Shown: positions 1 to 7,582 of the stretch, piece after piece
Numbering within the stretch: the stretch's first letter is position 1
Layout of the letters: every line of letters begins with the position of its first letter
Assembly (NCBI GenBank): GCA_031253875.1
Contig: JAIRVN010000191.1
Coordinates: forward strand, 1 to 9,224
DNA from: Deltaproteobacteria bacterium
GTDB taxonomy: Bacteria; Desulfobacterota; Desulfovibrionia; Desulfovibrionales; Desulfovibrionaceae
Length of the DNA: 9,224 bases
Reading direction: 5' to 3'
Translations under genes and position numbers: made by a program
The notes under the pieces: model-generated
Told to the model about the DNA's origin: nothing
Database searches by the model: none
Seen by the model: the letters and a program-made list of their open reading frames with translations, nothing else

Positions 1-713
1 GGGACGGTGCGGAGTACACGCTGGACATAGACCGTCTGGACGTGTTGCGCGGCGAGCGCATTGCCATCACCGGTCCGAGCGGCTGCGGCAAAAGCACGGC
101 GCTGGATTTACTGGCGGGCATTCTGCGGCCGGATGCGGCGGAACGCTTTATTTTTGCGCCGGACAACGATGTGGCCGTGGACATGATGGATGCCTGGAAC
201 ACGGGCCACCTCAACAAACTGTCGCTGTTGCGCCGCCGCTATCTGGGCTATGTGCTGCAGACCGGCGGCCTGCTGCCTTTTTTGAGCGCACGGGAAAATA
301 TTACGGCGGTGCGCCGGGCCATTGGCCTGCCGGATGACGACAGCGTGGACGAGCTGGCAGAACGCCTGGGCATCCGCCGCCTGCTGCCGGTGTTGCCGCA
401 CAGGCTTTCCGTGGGGGAGCGCCAGCGCGTGGCCATAGCCCGGGCTCTGGCCTCCGGTCCCGCGCTGATCCTGGCGGACGAGCCCACGGCCGCGCTGGAT
501 CCGCTCAATGCGCAAGGAGTCATGGACTTATTCGCGGAATTGGCGCGCGAAATGGGCTGCACGGTCATTCTGGTGACGCACGCGTCGGAGATGGCGCGTC
601 GGCTTGGTTTTCGGGAATGCCCCTTCCGGCTTGCGACGACCCGTACGATGGAAGGCGGCGAAGCAGGAGACGCGGTACACGCACTGCTCGGCGATCCGGC
701 GGGAGGCGGCTGA
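1..713 (+). CDS. tagT: ABC transporter ATPase, TagT/LolD-like (5' end outside window)
   Basis: This is the nucleotide-binding subunit that would power the FtsX-like permease encoded next. The frame is open to the left edge, and the residues before the GTG at 42 (DGAEYTLDIDRLD) look like the first strand of an ABC ATPase, so the true start lies upstream and GTG 42 is not the start. Counting from codon 42: Walker A GPSGCGKST at 11-19, Q-loop glutamine in GYVLQTGG, signature LSVGERQRVAIARAL, Walker B ALILADEPTAALD and H-loop VTHASEM. All catalytic elements are intact, so it should hydrolyse ATP. The overall pattern is that of the LolD/MacB/FtsE class. The order ATPase, FtsX-type permease, SUMF1 protein matches the type VI secretion module TagT-TagS-TagR; that assignment rests on context. 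A generic lipoprotein or macrolide exporter ATPase is the alternative. Confidence 0.93.
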   Translation, partial: DGAEYTLDIDRLDVLRGERIAITGPSGCGKSTALDLLAGILRPDAAERFIFAPDNDVAVDMMDAWNTGHLNKLSLLRRRYLGYVLQTGGLLPFLSARENITAVRRAIGLPDDDSVDELAERLGIRRLLPVLPHRLSVGERQRVAIARALASGPALILADEPTAALDPLNAQGVMDLFAELAREMGCTVILVTHASEMARRLGFRECPFRLATTRTMEGGEAGDAVHALLGDPAGGG

Positions 714-1933
714 TGCGTTTGTTTCTGCAAAGCTGCGCCATGGCGACGCGCGATTATCTGCATGAAGCGTTGCTCTCCGCCTGTGGGATACTCAGTCTGG
801 CCGCCGTGCTGACTCCATTGCTGGTGCTGTACGGCGTGAAGTACGGCATTGTCGCCACTATGACCGAACGCATGCTTAATGATCCGAAAAATTTGGAAAT
901 TTCTCCCGTATCCAGCGGGCATTTCGGCCAAGACTTCTTCGCGGAAATGCAGAAGCATCCGGATGTCGCTTTCATCCTGCCGCGCACCCGCGCCATTGCC
1001 GCCACCATGAGTCTGGCCGCCGGACAGGGCATGGAGCGCCGCGCGCTGCCCGTATCGCTGGAACCCACGGCCCCGGGAGATCCCTTACTGGCCAGGCATG
1101 TCACCTTGCCCGAAGGGCACAACATGATCGTGCTGTCCGACGCCGCGGCCCGCAAACTTGGCCTTACGGGCGGGGACAGGTGCACGGGACATGTGGAGCG
1201 CTCGCGTGCCGGCAAGGTGCAAAGCGCCGCTGTGGATCTGGAACTGGCCGCCGTACTGCCTCTGGAAGCCCAGAGTCGTGACGTGGCCTTTGTGCCGCTG
1301 TCGCTCCTGGAAGCCACGGAAGCCTTCCGCGATGGCTTCGCCGTGCCCGCCTTGAACTGGCCCGGCCGGCCCCCTGAAAACGGACAGGAGCGTAGTTACG
1401 CCAGTTTTCGCCTGTATGCCCGCAGCCTTGATCAGGTCGGCAGCCTGCGAAATTTTCTGAATGCCAAGGGTATTGAAGTCTATACCAAGGCAGAAGAAAT
1501 CGAAGCCGTCAAAAGCCTCGATAGTTCCTTCACGCTGATTTTCAGCCTGATCAGCACTGCTGCGGCAGCAGGCTTTTTCGCTTCCACGGTCAGCAACGCA
1601 CTGGCCGGCGTCAAACGCAAGGAACGCCACCTGGGGCTTATCCGCTTGCTGGGTTTCCCGGCGAGCAGCATTATGGCTTTTCCGATCACCCAGGCCCTGC
1701 TCACCGCCGTGTTCGGCATGTTCCTGGCAGCGGGCCTCTATGCAGGAGCGGCCGGCGTCATTGACGCGCTGTTCCGCTTCAGCCTGGGCGACATGGAGCA
1801 GCTCTGCCGTCTATTGCCCGAACATTTCGCCATCACGCTCGGGCTGGTTGTCGCCCTTTCCGTGCTTGCAGCCCTGCCGCCAGCGGCGTGCGCCGCGCGT
1901 ATCGAAGCTTCGGAAGTTATCAGGGATGTATAG
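713..1933 (+). CDS. tagS: FtsX/MacB-like ABC permease, TagS-like
   Basis: This is the inner-membrane permease partner of the preceding ATPase, 406 aa. The ATG at 713 overlaps the ATPase TGA by one base (TGATG) and has GGGAGG at 701-706, so I prefer it to an ATG at 617 inside the ATPase gene, which would add an arginine-rich non-homologous leader. The layout is typical of the family: one N-terminal membrane helix (about 19-47), a large periplasmic domain (about 48-270), then three helices (about 272-297, 325-351, 370-393). Between helices 2 and 3 lies the cytoplasmic coupling segment KRKERHLGLIRLLGF (301-315), and the tail ARIEASEVIRDV is also family-like. Such proteins usually transmit ATP-driven motion to periplasmic partners rather than form a channel. 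With the SUMF1 gene next door, the best fit is TagS of the type VI threonine-phosphorylation pathway. The family is certain; the TagS role is inferred. Confidence 0.88.
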   Translation: MRLFLQSCAMATRDYLHEALLSACGILSLAAVLTPLLVLYGVKYGIVATMTERMLNDPKNLEISPVSSGHFGQDFFAEMQKHPDVAFILPRTRAIAATMSLAAGQGMERRALPVSLEPTAPGDPLLARHVTLPEGHNMIVLSDAAARKLGLTGGDRCTGHVERSRAGKVQSAAVDLELAAVLPLEAQSRDVAFVPLSLLEATEAFRDGFAVPALNWPGRPPENGQERSYASFRLYARSLDQVGSLRNFLNAKGIEVYTKAEEIEAVKSLDSSFTLIFSLISTAAAAGFFASTVSNALAGVKRKERHLGLIRLLGFPASSIMAFPITQALLTAVFGMFLAAGLYAGAAGVIDALFRFSLGDMEQLCRLLPEHFAITLGLVVALSVLAALPPAACAARIEASEVIRDV

Positions 1934-1978
1934 GAGCCCCCTGCATGTCCACAATTTCAGCCTTCCAGGAAAAGTAGT

Positions 1979-3667
1979 ATGAAACACATCTGCCGTGCCG
2001 CCCTGTTTGTTCTGTGTCTTTTCTTTCTGACGGCTCTGTCCGTGCCTGCCGCAGCGGCACTCAAGGCCAAGGGCGCGGCGCAACTCAATGAGGCGTGGAA
2101 TCCCGTGCCGGACAAGACGGACATCATCCTGCCCATGTCCTGCGGCATAGGCATGGTCATGCGGGTGGTGGCCGTGCCCGTCCAGGGTTTTTTATGGGAC
2201 ATGGAGAGCCGTTTCGGCTGCGACAATTGTGGTGGACAGGATCGCGGCTATTACGACGCACGTCACAACATGGCGCTTTCCGGTCCCTTTACCGCCGAGG
2301 ATCTGCCTGAAAGCTGGCGCGTCAAGCTGCCCAAGGGCCAGCATCTCTTCTATTTGATCGGGAAATATGAAGTCTCGCGCCTGCAATGGCGGATCGTGAT
2401 GCAAGGATCTTGCCCGAACCCGAATGAGCCGCTTGATCCGAACGAGATCCTGCCCGTAACCGGCGTTTCCTGGTATGAGGCTGTGGATTTCAGCGCCAAA
2501 TATACCGCGTGGCTCTTGGACAAGGACCCGACCAGCCTGCCGCGTTTTAGAGGCGATGCCAAAAATGTGGGCTTTTTGCGCTTGCCCACGGAAACGGAAT
2601 GGGAATATGCCGCGCGCGGCGGCCATATGGCGCCGCGCCTGTCCCTTAGCCAGGAGGATTTTTTTCCGCGTGAAGCCGGAGACAACTATAGCGACTACGC
2701 GGTCTTTCGTCCGGAAAATGCAGCCCGGATCGAAGAAAAGCCCCTGCGTATCGGTTCACGCAAGCCCAATCCCCTCGGCCTGCATGACACGGCGGGCAAT
2801 GTGGCGGAAATGGCGATTGATCCCTTCCGTTTTTCGCTGGGCGGTCGCCTGCACGGCGCCGCCGGCGGTTTTGTGCGCAAGGGCGGCAGTTTTCTTTCCG
2901 GCCTGGCGGAAATCATGCCCGGACGCCGGGAAGAAGTGGCCTTTTTCCAGGCGGATGGCCCGGTGCGCGCCAAGGATTTGGGCTTTCGGCTTGTGCTGTC
3001 CGGCATCAACACTCCGGGCGGCCGCCGTCCCGAACTTTTACGCAAGGAATGGTTGAAAGCCGGAGAACACCCGCCGCTGCCCACCGATCTGCAGATCAAT
3101 CCCCTGGAGGAAATCGACCGGTTATTGCCCCAGGCCCAGTCGCCCCAGGAAAAACAGCGTTTACAGGCCTTGCGCGCGCAGATCAAAGACACCAACATCG
3201 CCCTGGAGCGTCAACGCGCCCAGGCCGCCCAGGAACTGGTGCGCAGTTCCAGCTATATTCTGGAGTCGATCCACAATTACGCCATCCGCAGATGGGAAAT
3301 CAGAAATAAACTCTCTGAGCTGCAAAAGAAACGAGAAGAAGCCGCCGCCAAAAGTTTGAATCTGGATGTGAGCGACGCGCTGAAAAGCATCACAGATTCC
3401 ATGATGCTCATGGACAAAGGAGTGCATGCTTCATTGGACTATTACCGTTCCCGTATCGAAAACAGTGCGATTTTCCCGCGGGATGTGCTGGATGCCGCCT
3501 TTGAGGCAGTAAAAAACGAACAGAAGCAACAGGACGACTTCGCCCAAGCCTTGCGCTACCGTGTGGATATGTATAAAAAACATGTGGATATGCTGCGTAG
3601 GGGCGAACGGGCTGCCTTGAGCCACGACAGGCTCAACCAGGATATCATTCCGGAGCGATTCAGATAG
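1979..3667 (+). CDS. tagR: Exported SUMF1-domain pseudoenzyme with C-terminal helical extension, TagR-like
   Basis: This 562-aa protein starts at ATG 1979, with AGGA at 1967-1970. Residues 1-26 are a Sec signal peptide ending in a VPAAA cleavage site, so it is periplasmic. A formylglycine-generating-enzyme (SUMF1) fold spans about 45-341: GVSWYEAVDF (162-171), RLPTETEWEYAARGG (201-215), PNPLGLHDTAGNVAEM (263-278), KGGSF (301-305) and DLGFRLV (333-339). The two catalytic cysteines of true enzymes, expected just after KGGSF, are Ser307 and Ile312 in a manual alignment, so it is probably not an oxidase. Four cysteines remain in the mature protein: Cys55, a C-x2-C pair at 81/84, and Cys145. Residues about 345-562 are charged and helical with coiled-coil character (strongest about 374-455), which is not part of the SUMF1 fold. 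P. aeruginosa TagR, a SUMF1 protein acting above the PpkA kinase, is the closest known parallel. The gene lies 45 bases after the permease, probably in one operon. Confidence 0.85.
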   Translation: MKHICRAALFVLCLFFLTALSVPAAAALKAKGAAQLNEAWNPVPDKTDIILPMSCGIGMVMRVVAVPVQGFLWDMESRFGCDNCGGQDRGYYDARHNMALSGPFTAEDLPESWRVKLPKGQHLFYLIGKYEVSRLQWRIVMQGSCPNPNEPLDPNEILPVTGVSWYEAVDFSAKYTAWLLDKDPTSLPRFRGDAKNVGFLRLPTETEWEYAARGGHMAPRLSLSQEDFFPREAGDNYSDYAVFRPENAARIEEKPLRIGSRKPNPLGLHDTAGNVAEMAIDPFRFSLGGRLHGAAGGFVRKGGSFLSGLAEIMPGRREEVAFFQADGPVRAKDLGFRLVLSGINTPGGRRPELLRKEWLKAGEHPPLPTDLQINPLEEIDRLLPQAQSPQEKQRLQALRAQIKDTNIALERQRAQAAQELVRSSSYILESIHNYAIRRWEIRNKLSELQKKREEAAAKSLNLDVSDALKSITDSMMLMDKGVHASLDYYRSRIENSAIFPRDVLDAAFEAVKNEQKQQDDFAQALRYRVDMYKKHVDMLRRGERAALSHDRLNQDIIPERFR

Positions 3668-3737
3668 ATCCGCGGTACGGCATCTCAACGTTACGCTGGG
3701 TAGTGCCTGAATTTGTCGTCAGACTTGGTATCAATCC

Positions 3738-3747
3738 TGCATAAGAT
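3738..3747 (+). promoter_or_regulatory. Weak candidate -10 region upstream of the amidase gene
   Basis: The 133-base gap 3668-3800 is the longest on the left side and separates the SUMF1 gene from the amidase gene. It contains TGCATAAGAT (3738-3747), resembling an extended -10 element with one extra base between the TG and TAAGAT. No good -35 box is present at the right distance: TTGGTA at 3725 is too close. A separate amidase promoter is plausible from the spacing, but the sequence support is thin. I see nothing else in the gap. Confidence 0.2.
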
Positions 3748-3786
3748 TGTCTTGCCGGAAAAAACTACTCCGTGATCAACGGCTGC

Positions 3787-3795
3787 AAAGGAAAG
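3787..3795 (+). promoter_or_regulatory. Ribosome binding site deciding the amidase start
   Basis: AAAGGAAAG lies upstream of GTG 3801, with its AAGGA core ending 8 bases before the start. A longer in-frame candidate, TTG 3747, has no purine-rich site in front of it, so this site favours the GTG and a 608-aa product. Confidence 0.6.
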
Positions 3796-3800
3796 ATACT

Positions 3801-5627
3801 GTGCCTGCATCCACGAGAACACAGCCCAAATTGTCCAATTCTCGCCCCCCGCCAGGCGTGCTTTCCCGTCTGTTGCCGGCATGCGCCTTTTTGCTGGCGC
3901 TTTGTACCCTGGTGACGGTGCTGTACGGCAACGGGTACGGCTCTCTGCCGCCAGTCGAACAACGCTACAGCAAGGCAAAGAATGAACTGGACAGCTTGCG
4001 ATCCGGAGACCCCCGCGCAGCGCAGCGGGAGAATTGGCTGCGCCTGGCAAACGAATTTCAGGAGATTTATACCCTGGATCCGAAATGGGCCAATCGCCCG
4101 ACAGCGCTCTTCCGCAAGGCGGAAAGCCTGCGCGAGCTTGCCCGGCGTTCGGGCGGCCAGCGTGACTATCAACAGGCGGCAGCCACCTTTGAGGAATTGG
4201 CCATGCGCCACGCGGAATGCCGTCTTGCCGGCAACGCGCTGCTGATTGCAGCCGACATCAAGGCGAATTTTCTGGGTGATGCGGCAGGCGCTCTGCGCCT
4301 GCTGGCGCGCATTCGCGCCCAGTACGCCCACGGAGACGTCTTGCTGCAGGCGCTTGAGTTGGAACGCAAGCTTACAGCGCACAACGCGCTCAAGGAAGCT
4401 GTCCAGCCCAAACAAATCCAGCCCGCTTCCCGTAAAAAAGCCGGAGAACTGACCCAAATTGCCTGGAAGACGCTTAACGCGAAGCAGGTGCAAATAGTGG
4501 TGGAGCTTGACCGCGGCGTCAATTGGCAGGCGCGCCAGATGCAGGTCAAGAATGCGGCGGCTTCCTCGTCTCTGGTGCTGGAACTGCAGGATGCGCTGCC
4601 TGCGAACCAGATTCGCGCCGGCGCCCGCGTGACCGGCAGTCCTTTGCAGGCCGTGCGCGTAGACACTTCCTCCAGGGAATATACCCGGTTGTTTTTTGAT
4701 TTCGCCGGTCTTGCCCGCTATGAGACGCGGGTGGAACAGGCGCCTTTCAGAATCATTCTGGATGTGCTTGCAGAAGATGGCAAAACGGCACAACGGCCTG
4801 ACAACACTGCCGAAAAAAAACACGCCGTCAATACGCAGCCGGTTCGCTCGGCGGGCCAGCCGAACGCGCCGGTGCAAACTGTCGCGGCGCCCAAGGATCT
4901 GGCCTCCCAGTTGGCCCTTGCCGTGCATACCGTGTTTCTCGACGCCGGCCATGGCGGCAAGGACCCCGGCACAAGCCATAACGGAATCGTGGAACAGGAA
5001 ATAACGCTGGACGTGGTGAGACGGGTCGGAAAACTTTTGCAGAACCGAGGTCTCGACGTTCAGTACAGCCGCGAGAAAAACGTGTATTTTTCGCTTAAGG
5101 ACCGTACGCGCGCGGCAAACAAAACCAAAGCGGATCTGTTTGTTTCCGTACACGTCAACGCTGCCGCCGATGCGCAGAGCGCCGGTTTTGAAACCTTCTA
5201 TCTGGATATAGCCAGCAATGCGGAAGCGGCACGCCTGGCGACCATGGAAAACGCCGGCAGCGACAAGAAGATGGGCGATCTGACGACCGTTCTGGCGGAC
5301 TTCATGCTCAGCGCGCGTACGCAGGAATCGCGGCAACTGGCTCGAACCCTGCAAAACACCGCGCTTGCACGCTTGGGCAAACTGCGCTACGCGACCAGGG
5401 ACGGCGGCGTAAAAGCCGCTCCGCTGCATGTGCTTATCGGCACCGGCATGCCCGCGGTGCTGGTGGAACTGGGTTATTGCAGCAACCGGGAAGAAGCCCG
5501 CCGCCTTGCCAGTACGGCCTACCGCCAAGCGCTTGCCGAAGGCATAGCCGAAGGCATTCTAGCCTACCGCGATACACTGCTGCGCAAACAGACCGTGGAC
5601 GTTACGCTGAATAAGCAGCGTTCTTAG
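3801..5627 (+). CDS. amiC: N-acetylmuramoyl-L-alanine amidase, AmiC-like, with TPR-like and AMIN domains
   Basis: This zinc amidase cuts the bond between N-acetylmuramic acid and the stem peptide of peptidoglycan, mainly in daughter-cell separation. From GTG 3801 the protein is 608 aa. In order: a basic, proline-rich N-terminus; one membrane helix (about 24-43) without a clear cleavage site, so probably a signal anchor; a helical TPR-like region (about 58-195); an AMIN peptidoglycan-targeting domain (about 218-324); a low-complexity linker; and Amidase_3 (about 377-590). The active-site set is complete: His384 in FLDAGHGGKDPG, Glu398 in GIVEQEITLDV, His451 in LFVSVHVNAA, and catalytic Glu556 in AVLVELGYCSN. 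It is longer than E. coli AmiC (about 417 aa) because of the helical region and linker. It follows the Tag-like genes by 133 bases on the same strand and may have its own promoter. Confidence 0.93.
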   Translation: MPASTRTQPKLSNSRPPPGVLSRLLPACAFLLALCTLVTVLYGNGYGSLPPVEQRYSKAKNELDSLRSGDPRAAQRENWLRLANEFQEIYTLDPKWANRPTALFRKAESLRELARRSGGQRDYQQAAATFEELAMRHAECRLAGNALLIAADIKANFLGDAAGALRLLARIRAQYAHGDVLLQALELERKLTAHNALKEAVQPKQIQPASRKKAGELTQIAWKTLNAKQVQIVVELDRGVNWQARQMQVKNAAASSSLVLELQDALPANQIRAGARVTGSPLQAVRVDTSSREYTRLFFDFAGLARYETRVEQAPFRIILDVLAEDGKTAQRPDNTAEKKHAVNTQPVRSAGQPNAPVQTVAAPKDLASQLALAVHTVFLDAGHGGKDPGTSHNGIVEQEITLDVVRRVGKLLQNRGLDVQYSREKNVYFSLKDRTRAANKTKADLFVSVHVNAAADAQSAGFETFYLDIASNAEAARLATMENAGSDKKMGDLTTVLADFMLSARTQESRQLARTLQNTALARLGKLRYATRDGGVKAAPLHVLIGTGMPAVLVELGYCSNREEARRLASTAYRQALAEGIAEGILAYRDTLLRKQTVDVTLNKQRS

Positions 5628-5646
5628 CCGCAGTTCGGAAAAGAAC
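5620..5646. terminator. Imperfect hairpin at the junction of two convergent operons
   Basis: GTTCTT (5620-5625) can pair with AAGAAC (5641-5646), and CCG (5628-5630) with CGG (5636-5638), with a 2x2 internal loop and a 5-base apical loop. It spans the amidase stop codon and the 21-base gap to the DsrE gene, where a shared bidirectional terminator would be expected. No clear U tract follows on either strand, so intrinsic termination is uncertain. Confidence 0.25.
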
Positions 5647-5648
5647 CT

Positions 5649-6020
5649 TCAAGGTTTGATATAAGCGTATCCGTCCTTCTGCAATTCAATCAAAGCCACA
5701 ATTCCGGCCGGGACAATCTCGCACCCCTCGATCAGGCGGTCCGGATTAATGTTGAAGTGGTTAAGGGCGTTGCGGCAGACCTTAAAGGAAACTCTGGCCT
5801 GTTGCAGTTGCCGGATTTCTTCGCGATAGGGCGCGCAATGTTCGGATTGCAGCAGACTGACAGCCGGCCCGTTAAACAGGATGACCAGATCATAATGCCT
5901 GCCTTGAATGGCGCGAAGCAGGTTGCCGGCATTACTCAAAGCGAGCATCAAAGTTTTGGCGTCGTCAAGATCAACATGGAGAACAGCGTGATAGAACATT
6001 TTATTGTACTCTTCCTTCAT
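5649..6020 (-). CDS. DsrE/DsrF-like family protein (YchN-type, COG1416-like)
   Basis: This is a 123-aa soluble protein without signal peptide or membrane helix. The central FKVCRNAL (79-86, Cys82) and the closing GCEIVPAGIVALIELQ...GYAYIKP are typical of small DsrE-fold proteins, which in studied cases bind or relay sulfane sulfur through a conserved cysteine. Cys62 and Cys100 are further thiols. The start at 6020 forms an ATGA overlap with the stop of the upstream diheme gene, implying translational coupling. A second ATG at 5999 (residue 8) begins nearer the usual family N-terminus and has purine-rich sequence upstream, so it cannot be excluded. It is the last gene of the cytochrome operon. 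The substrate and partner are not known; a sulfur-related or redox-sensing role for the reductase is inference. Confidence 0.85.
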   Translation of the reverse strand: MKEEYNKMFYHAVLHVDLDDAKTLMLALSNAGNLLRAIQGRHYDLVILFNGPAVSLLQSEHCAPYREEIRQLQQARVSFKVCRNALNHFNINPDRLIEGCEIVPAGIVALIELQKDGYAYIKP

Positions 6021-7582
6021 TGCGTCTTCTTTTTGTCCGGAGAACGGAAGGAATTGGCCATGCCGGCCAGATCTCTCCGAAGGTTTTCGGGCAATGCCCG
6101 GAAAGGCTGCATGACCGTGCCGGGATAGCCCGCCGTGATGACGTCCATGGCCCGTTCGGGCGTCAGGGAAAAGCGGCGGAAGTCCGGCGGGGACGGGCGC
6201 AAGGTGCGGCCGAAGTCGCTTATTCCCCCGTCAGCGCCGTGGCAGGTGGCGCATGTGGCCGCCCAAACAGTCGCCGCTTGCGCCCTGTCTCCATGTTTGT
6301 CCCCCGCGGCGGGGGAGGCGTCGAACATGCCGAAGGTTTCGGACAGCCAGTCCAGAAGCAGGTCTAGCTTTTCCCGGTCATAGTGGCGGAAATAGGGCAT
6401 GGCCGTACCCGGAGTGCCGTCCTTCAGGATTCCGTAGATATACTCCCTGTCAGCCCGAATGGCGGAGAGTTCCTCCGCCGGAACCATCAGGCGGACGGCA
6501 GCCGGCCCGTCTCCCTGTCCGCCCCCGCCGTGGCACGCGGCGCAGGCCTGGACGTAGATGGTTTCGCCATTGTCATAAACGGTGGCCAGTTTCTCGCTGA
6601 AAGATTGCAGCGCCTGCTGCTGGTAGGGTTGCAGCGCTGCGGCGCGCTCTTTCCTGGCCAGGACGGCCTGTTCTTCCACAGGCATGACCGCCCGGTCCTG
6701 AAGCATTTGCCGGGATGCCAGCATGGCGACGAAAATCAGGGGCAGCAGCACCAGCAAGCCGCGAGGGACGGCGGCATCCGGCCACGCCGCGCCCGGCCTC
6801 ATGATCCAGAGTAAAGCCATGGCTGCCGCCGCCCCCAAGGTTACAACCCAAAGCATGGCCCAGTTCATATCCTTTGCCACAGTGAACAGCAGGGGTATGC
6901 CAATGACAATCTGCGCGAGTACCGCACCGAAGAGCCAGTTGCGCAGGCGCGGGACTTTCCCCTGTTCTTCTCCTTTGGCAAAAAGGAGCAGGAAGGCGGC
7001 GCCGAACAGACACGAAGCGCCGATCACGTGCAAATAACGCAACAGCCAATGAAGCGCCAGCGCGCCGTTCACGCCGAAGCCCGAAGCCCCGAAAACGGGC
7101 CACGCTTCCTGCCGCTCCATGAGCGTCAGCACCCCGGTGAACACCGCAGGCACCGTCAACAGGAGAGCGGCGCTTATGATCCCATAAGTCAGGGTCAGCC
7201 GGGAATGGTGATTCCGTTCCGTATGCCGAAGACCGTCCAGAAGCAGGAAGGAGATAATAATCAGCGGAATCAATGCCAGCCAGCCATAGGCGAACAGGCC
7301 CGTGGCCGTGAAAAACGCGTGGGGATAGCGGACCTGGATGATGAGCAGCGGCGCGACGCCGAGCACCACCAGCAGGGTTCTCAGACCCAGATGCGAGCGC
7401 ATGTCCCGCTCTGCGGGCAGTCCGTGGAAGCGGTCATAGACAAGAAACAACATGCCGAGGAGCGTGGTTCCCACAGTGAGCAGCGCGAACAGCATATGCA
7501 GGCCGAACGAGACAAAAAGCAGGGCGCGCAGCCAGTTTTCGGGCAAAGGCAGCACGGTGAAAAGGTCGGTCCATCCGCTCAT
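6017..7582 (-). CDS. CydA-like membrane protein fused to a diheme cytochrome c domain
   Basis: This 521-aa protein has about eight membrane helices (16-292) and then two cytochrome c domains. Haem motifs are CAACH (347-351) and CATCH (444-448), with likely axial methionines at Met395 and Met491. The N-terminal half aligns by eye with cytochrome bd subunit I: His29 in GLHMLFALLTVG sits where E. coli CydA has His19, and His185 in YLHVIGASCLFG where CydA has His186 (both with the same spacing to a following glycine). The paired glutamates of CydA helix 3 are not seen (ALIPLIIISFLLLDG), and there is no long Q-loop. No signal peptide is present; an even helix number with a bd-like outside N-terminus would place the haem c domains in the periplasm. 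ATG 7582 overlaps the upstream stop as ATGA, with AAAGGAAAG just before. A catalytic or electron-transfer role as partner of the 7579-8940 product is inferred. Confidence 0.82.
   Translation of the reverse strand: MSGWTDLFTVLPLPENWLRALLFVSFGLHMLFALLTVGTTLLGMLFLVYDRFHGLPAERDMRSHLGLRTLLVVLGVAPLLIIQVRYPHAFFTATGLFAYGWLALIPLIIISFLLLDGLRHTERNHHSRLTLTYGIISAALLLTVPAVFTGVLTLMERQEAWPVFGASGFGVNGALALHWLLRYLHVIGASCLFGAAFLLLFAKGEEQGKVPRLRNWLFGAVLAQIVIGIPLLFTVAKDMNWAMLWVVTLGAAAAMALLWIMRPGAAWPDAAVPRGLLVLLPLIFVAMLASRQMLQDRAVMPVEEQAVLARKERAAALQPYQQQALQSFSEKLATVYDNGETIYVQACAACHGGGGQGDGPAAVRLMVPAEELSAIRADREYIYGILKDGTPGTAMPYFRHYDREKLDLLLDWLSETFGMFDASPAAGDKHGDRAQAATVWAATCATCHGADGGISDFGRTLRPSPPDFRRFSLTPERAMDVITAGYPGTVMQPFRALPENLRRDLAGMANSFRSPDKKKTQ

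Noticed and set aside
617..712. Upstream extension of the permease to ATG 617
   Set aside because: It lies wholly inside the ATPase gene, encodes an arginine-rich stretch unlike the family, and the TGATG junction at 711-715 with GGGAGG before it is a far better start.
1934..1978. Gap between permease and SUMF1 gene as a possible promoter
   Set aside because: At 45 bases it holds only a ribosome binding site and no recognisable -10/-35 pair, so one transcript is more likely.
3747..3800. Upstream TTG start for the amidase
   Set aside because: No ribosome binding site precedes it, whereas GTG 3801 has AAGGA 8 bases upstream. The extra 18 residues add nothing family-like.
3765..5528. Long open frame (587 codons) on the minus strand opposite the amidase gene
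   Set aside because: It mirrors the amidase, whose catalytic motifs and domain order are unmistakable. The product has no recognisable domains and arises from GC-biased codon usage on the other strand.
5645..5657. Palindrome AACCTTCAAGGTT in the gap between the convergent genes
   Set aside because: The full arms leave only a one-base loop; a folded form would have a 4-bp stem and no U tract, too weak for a terminator or operator call.
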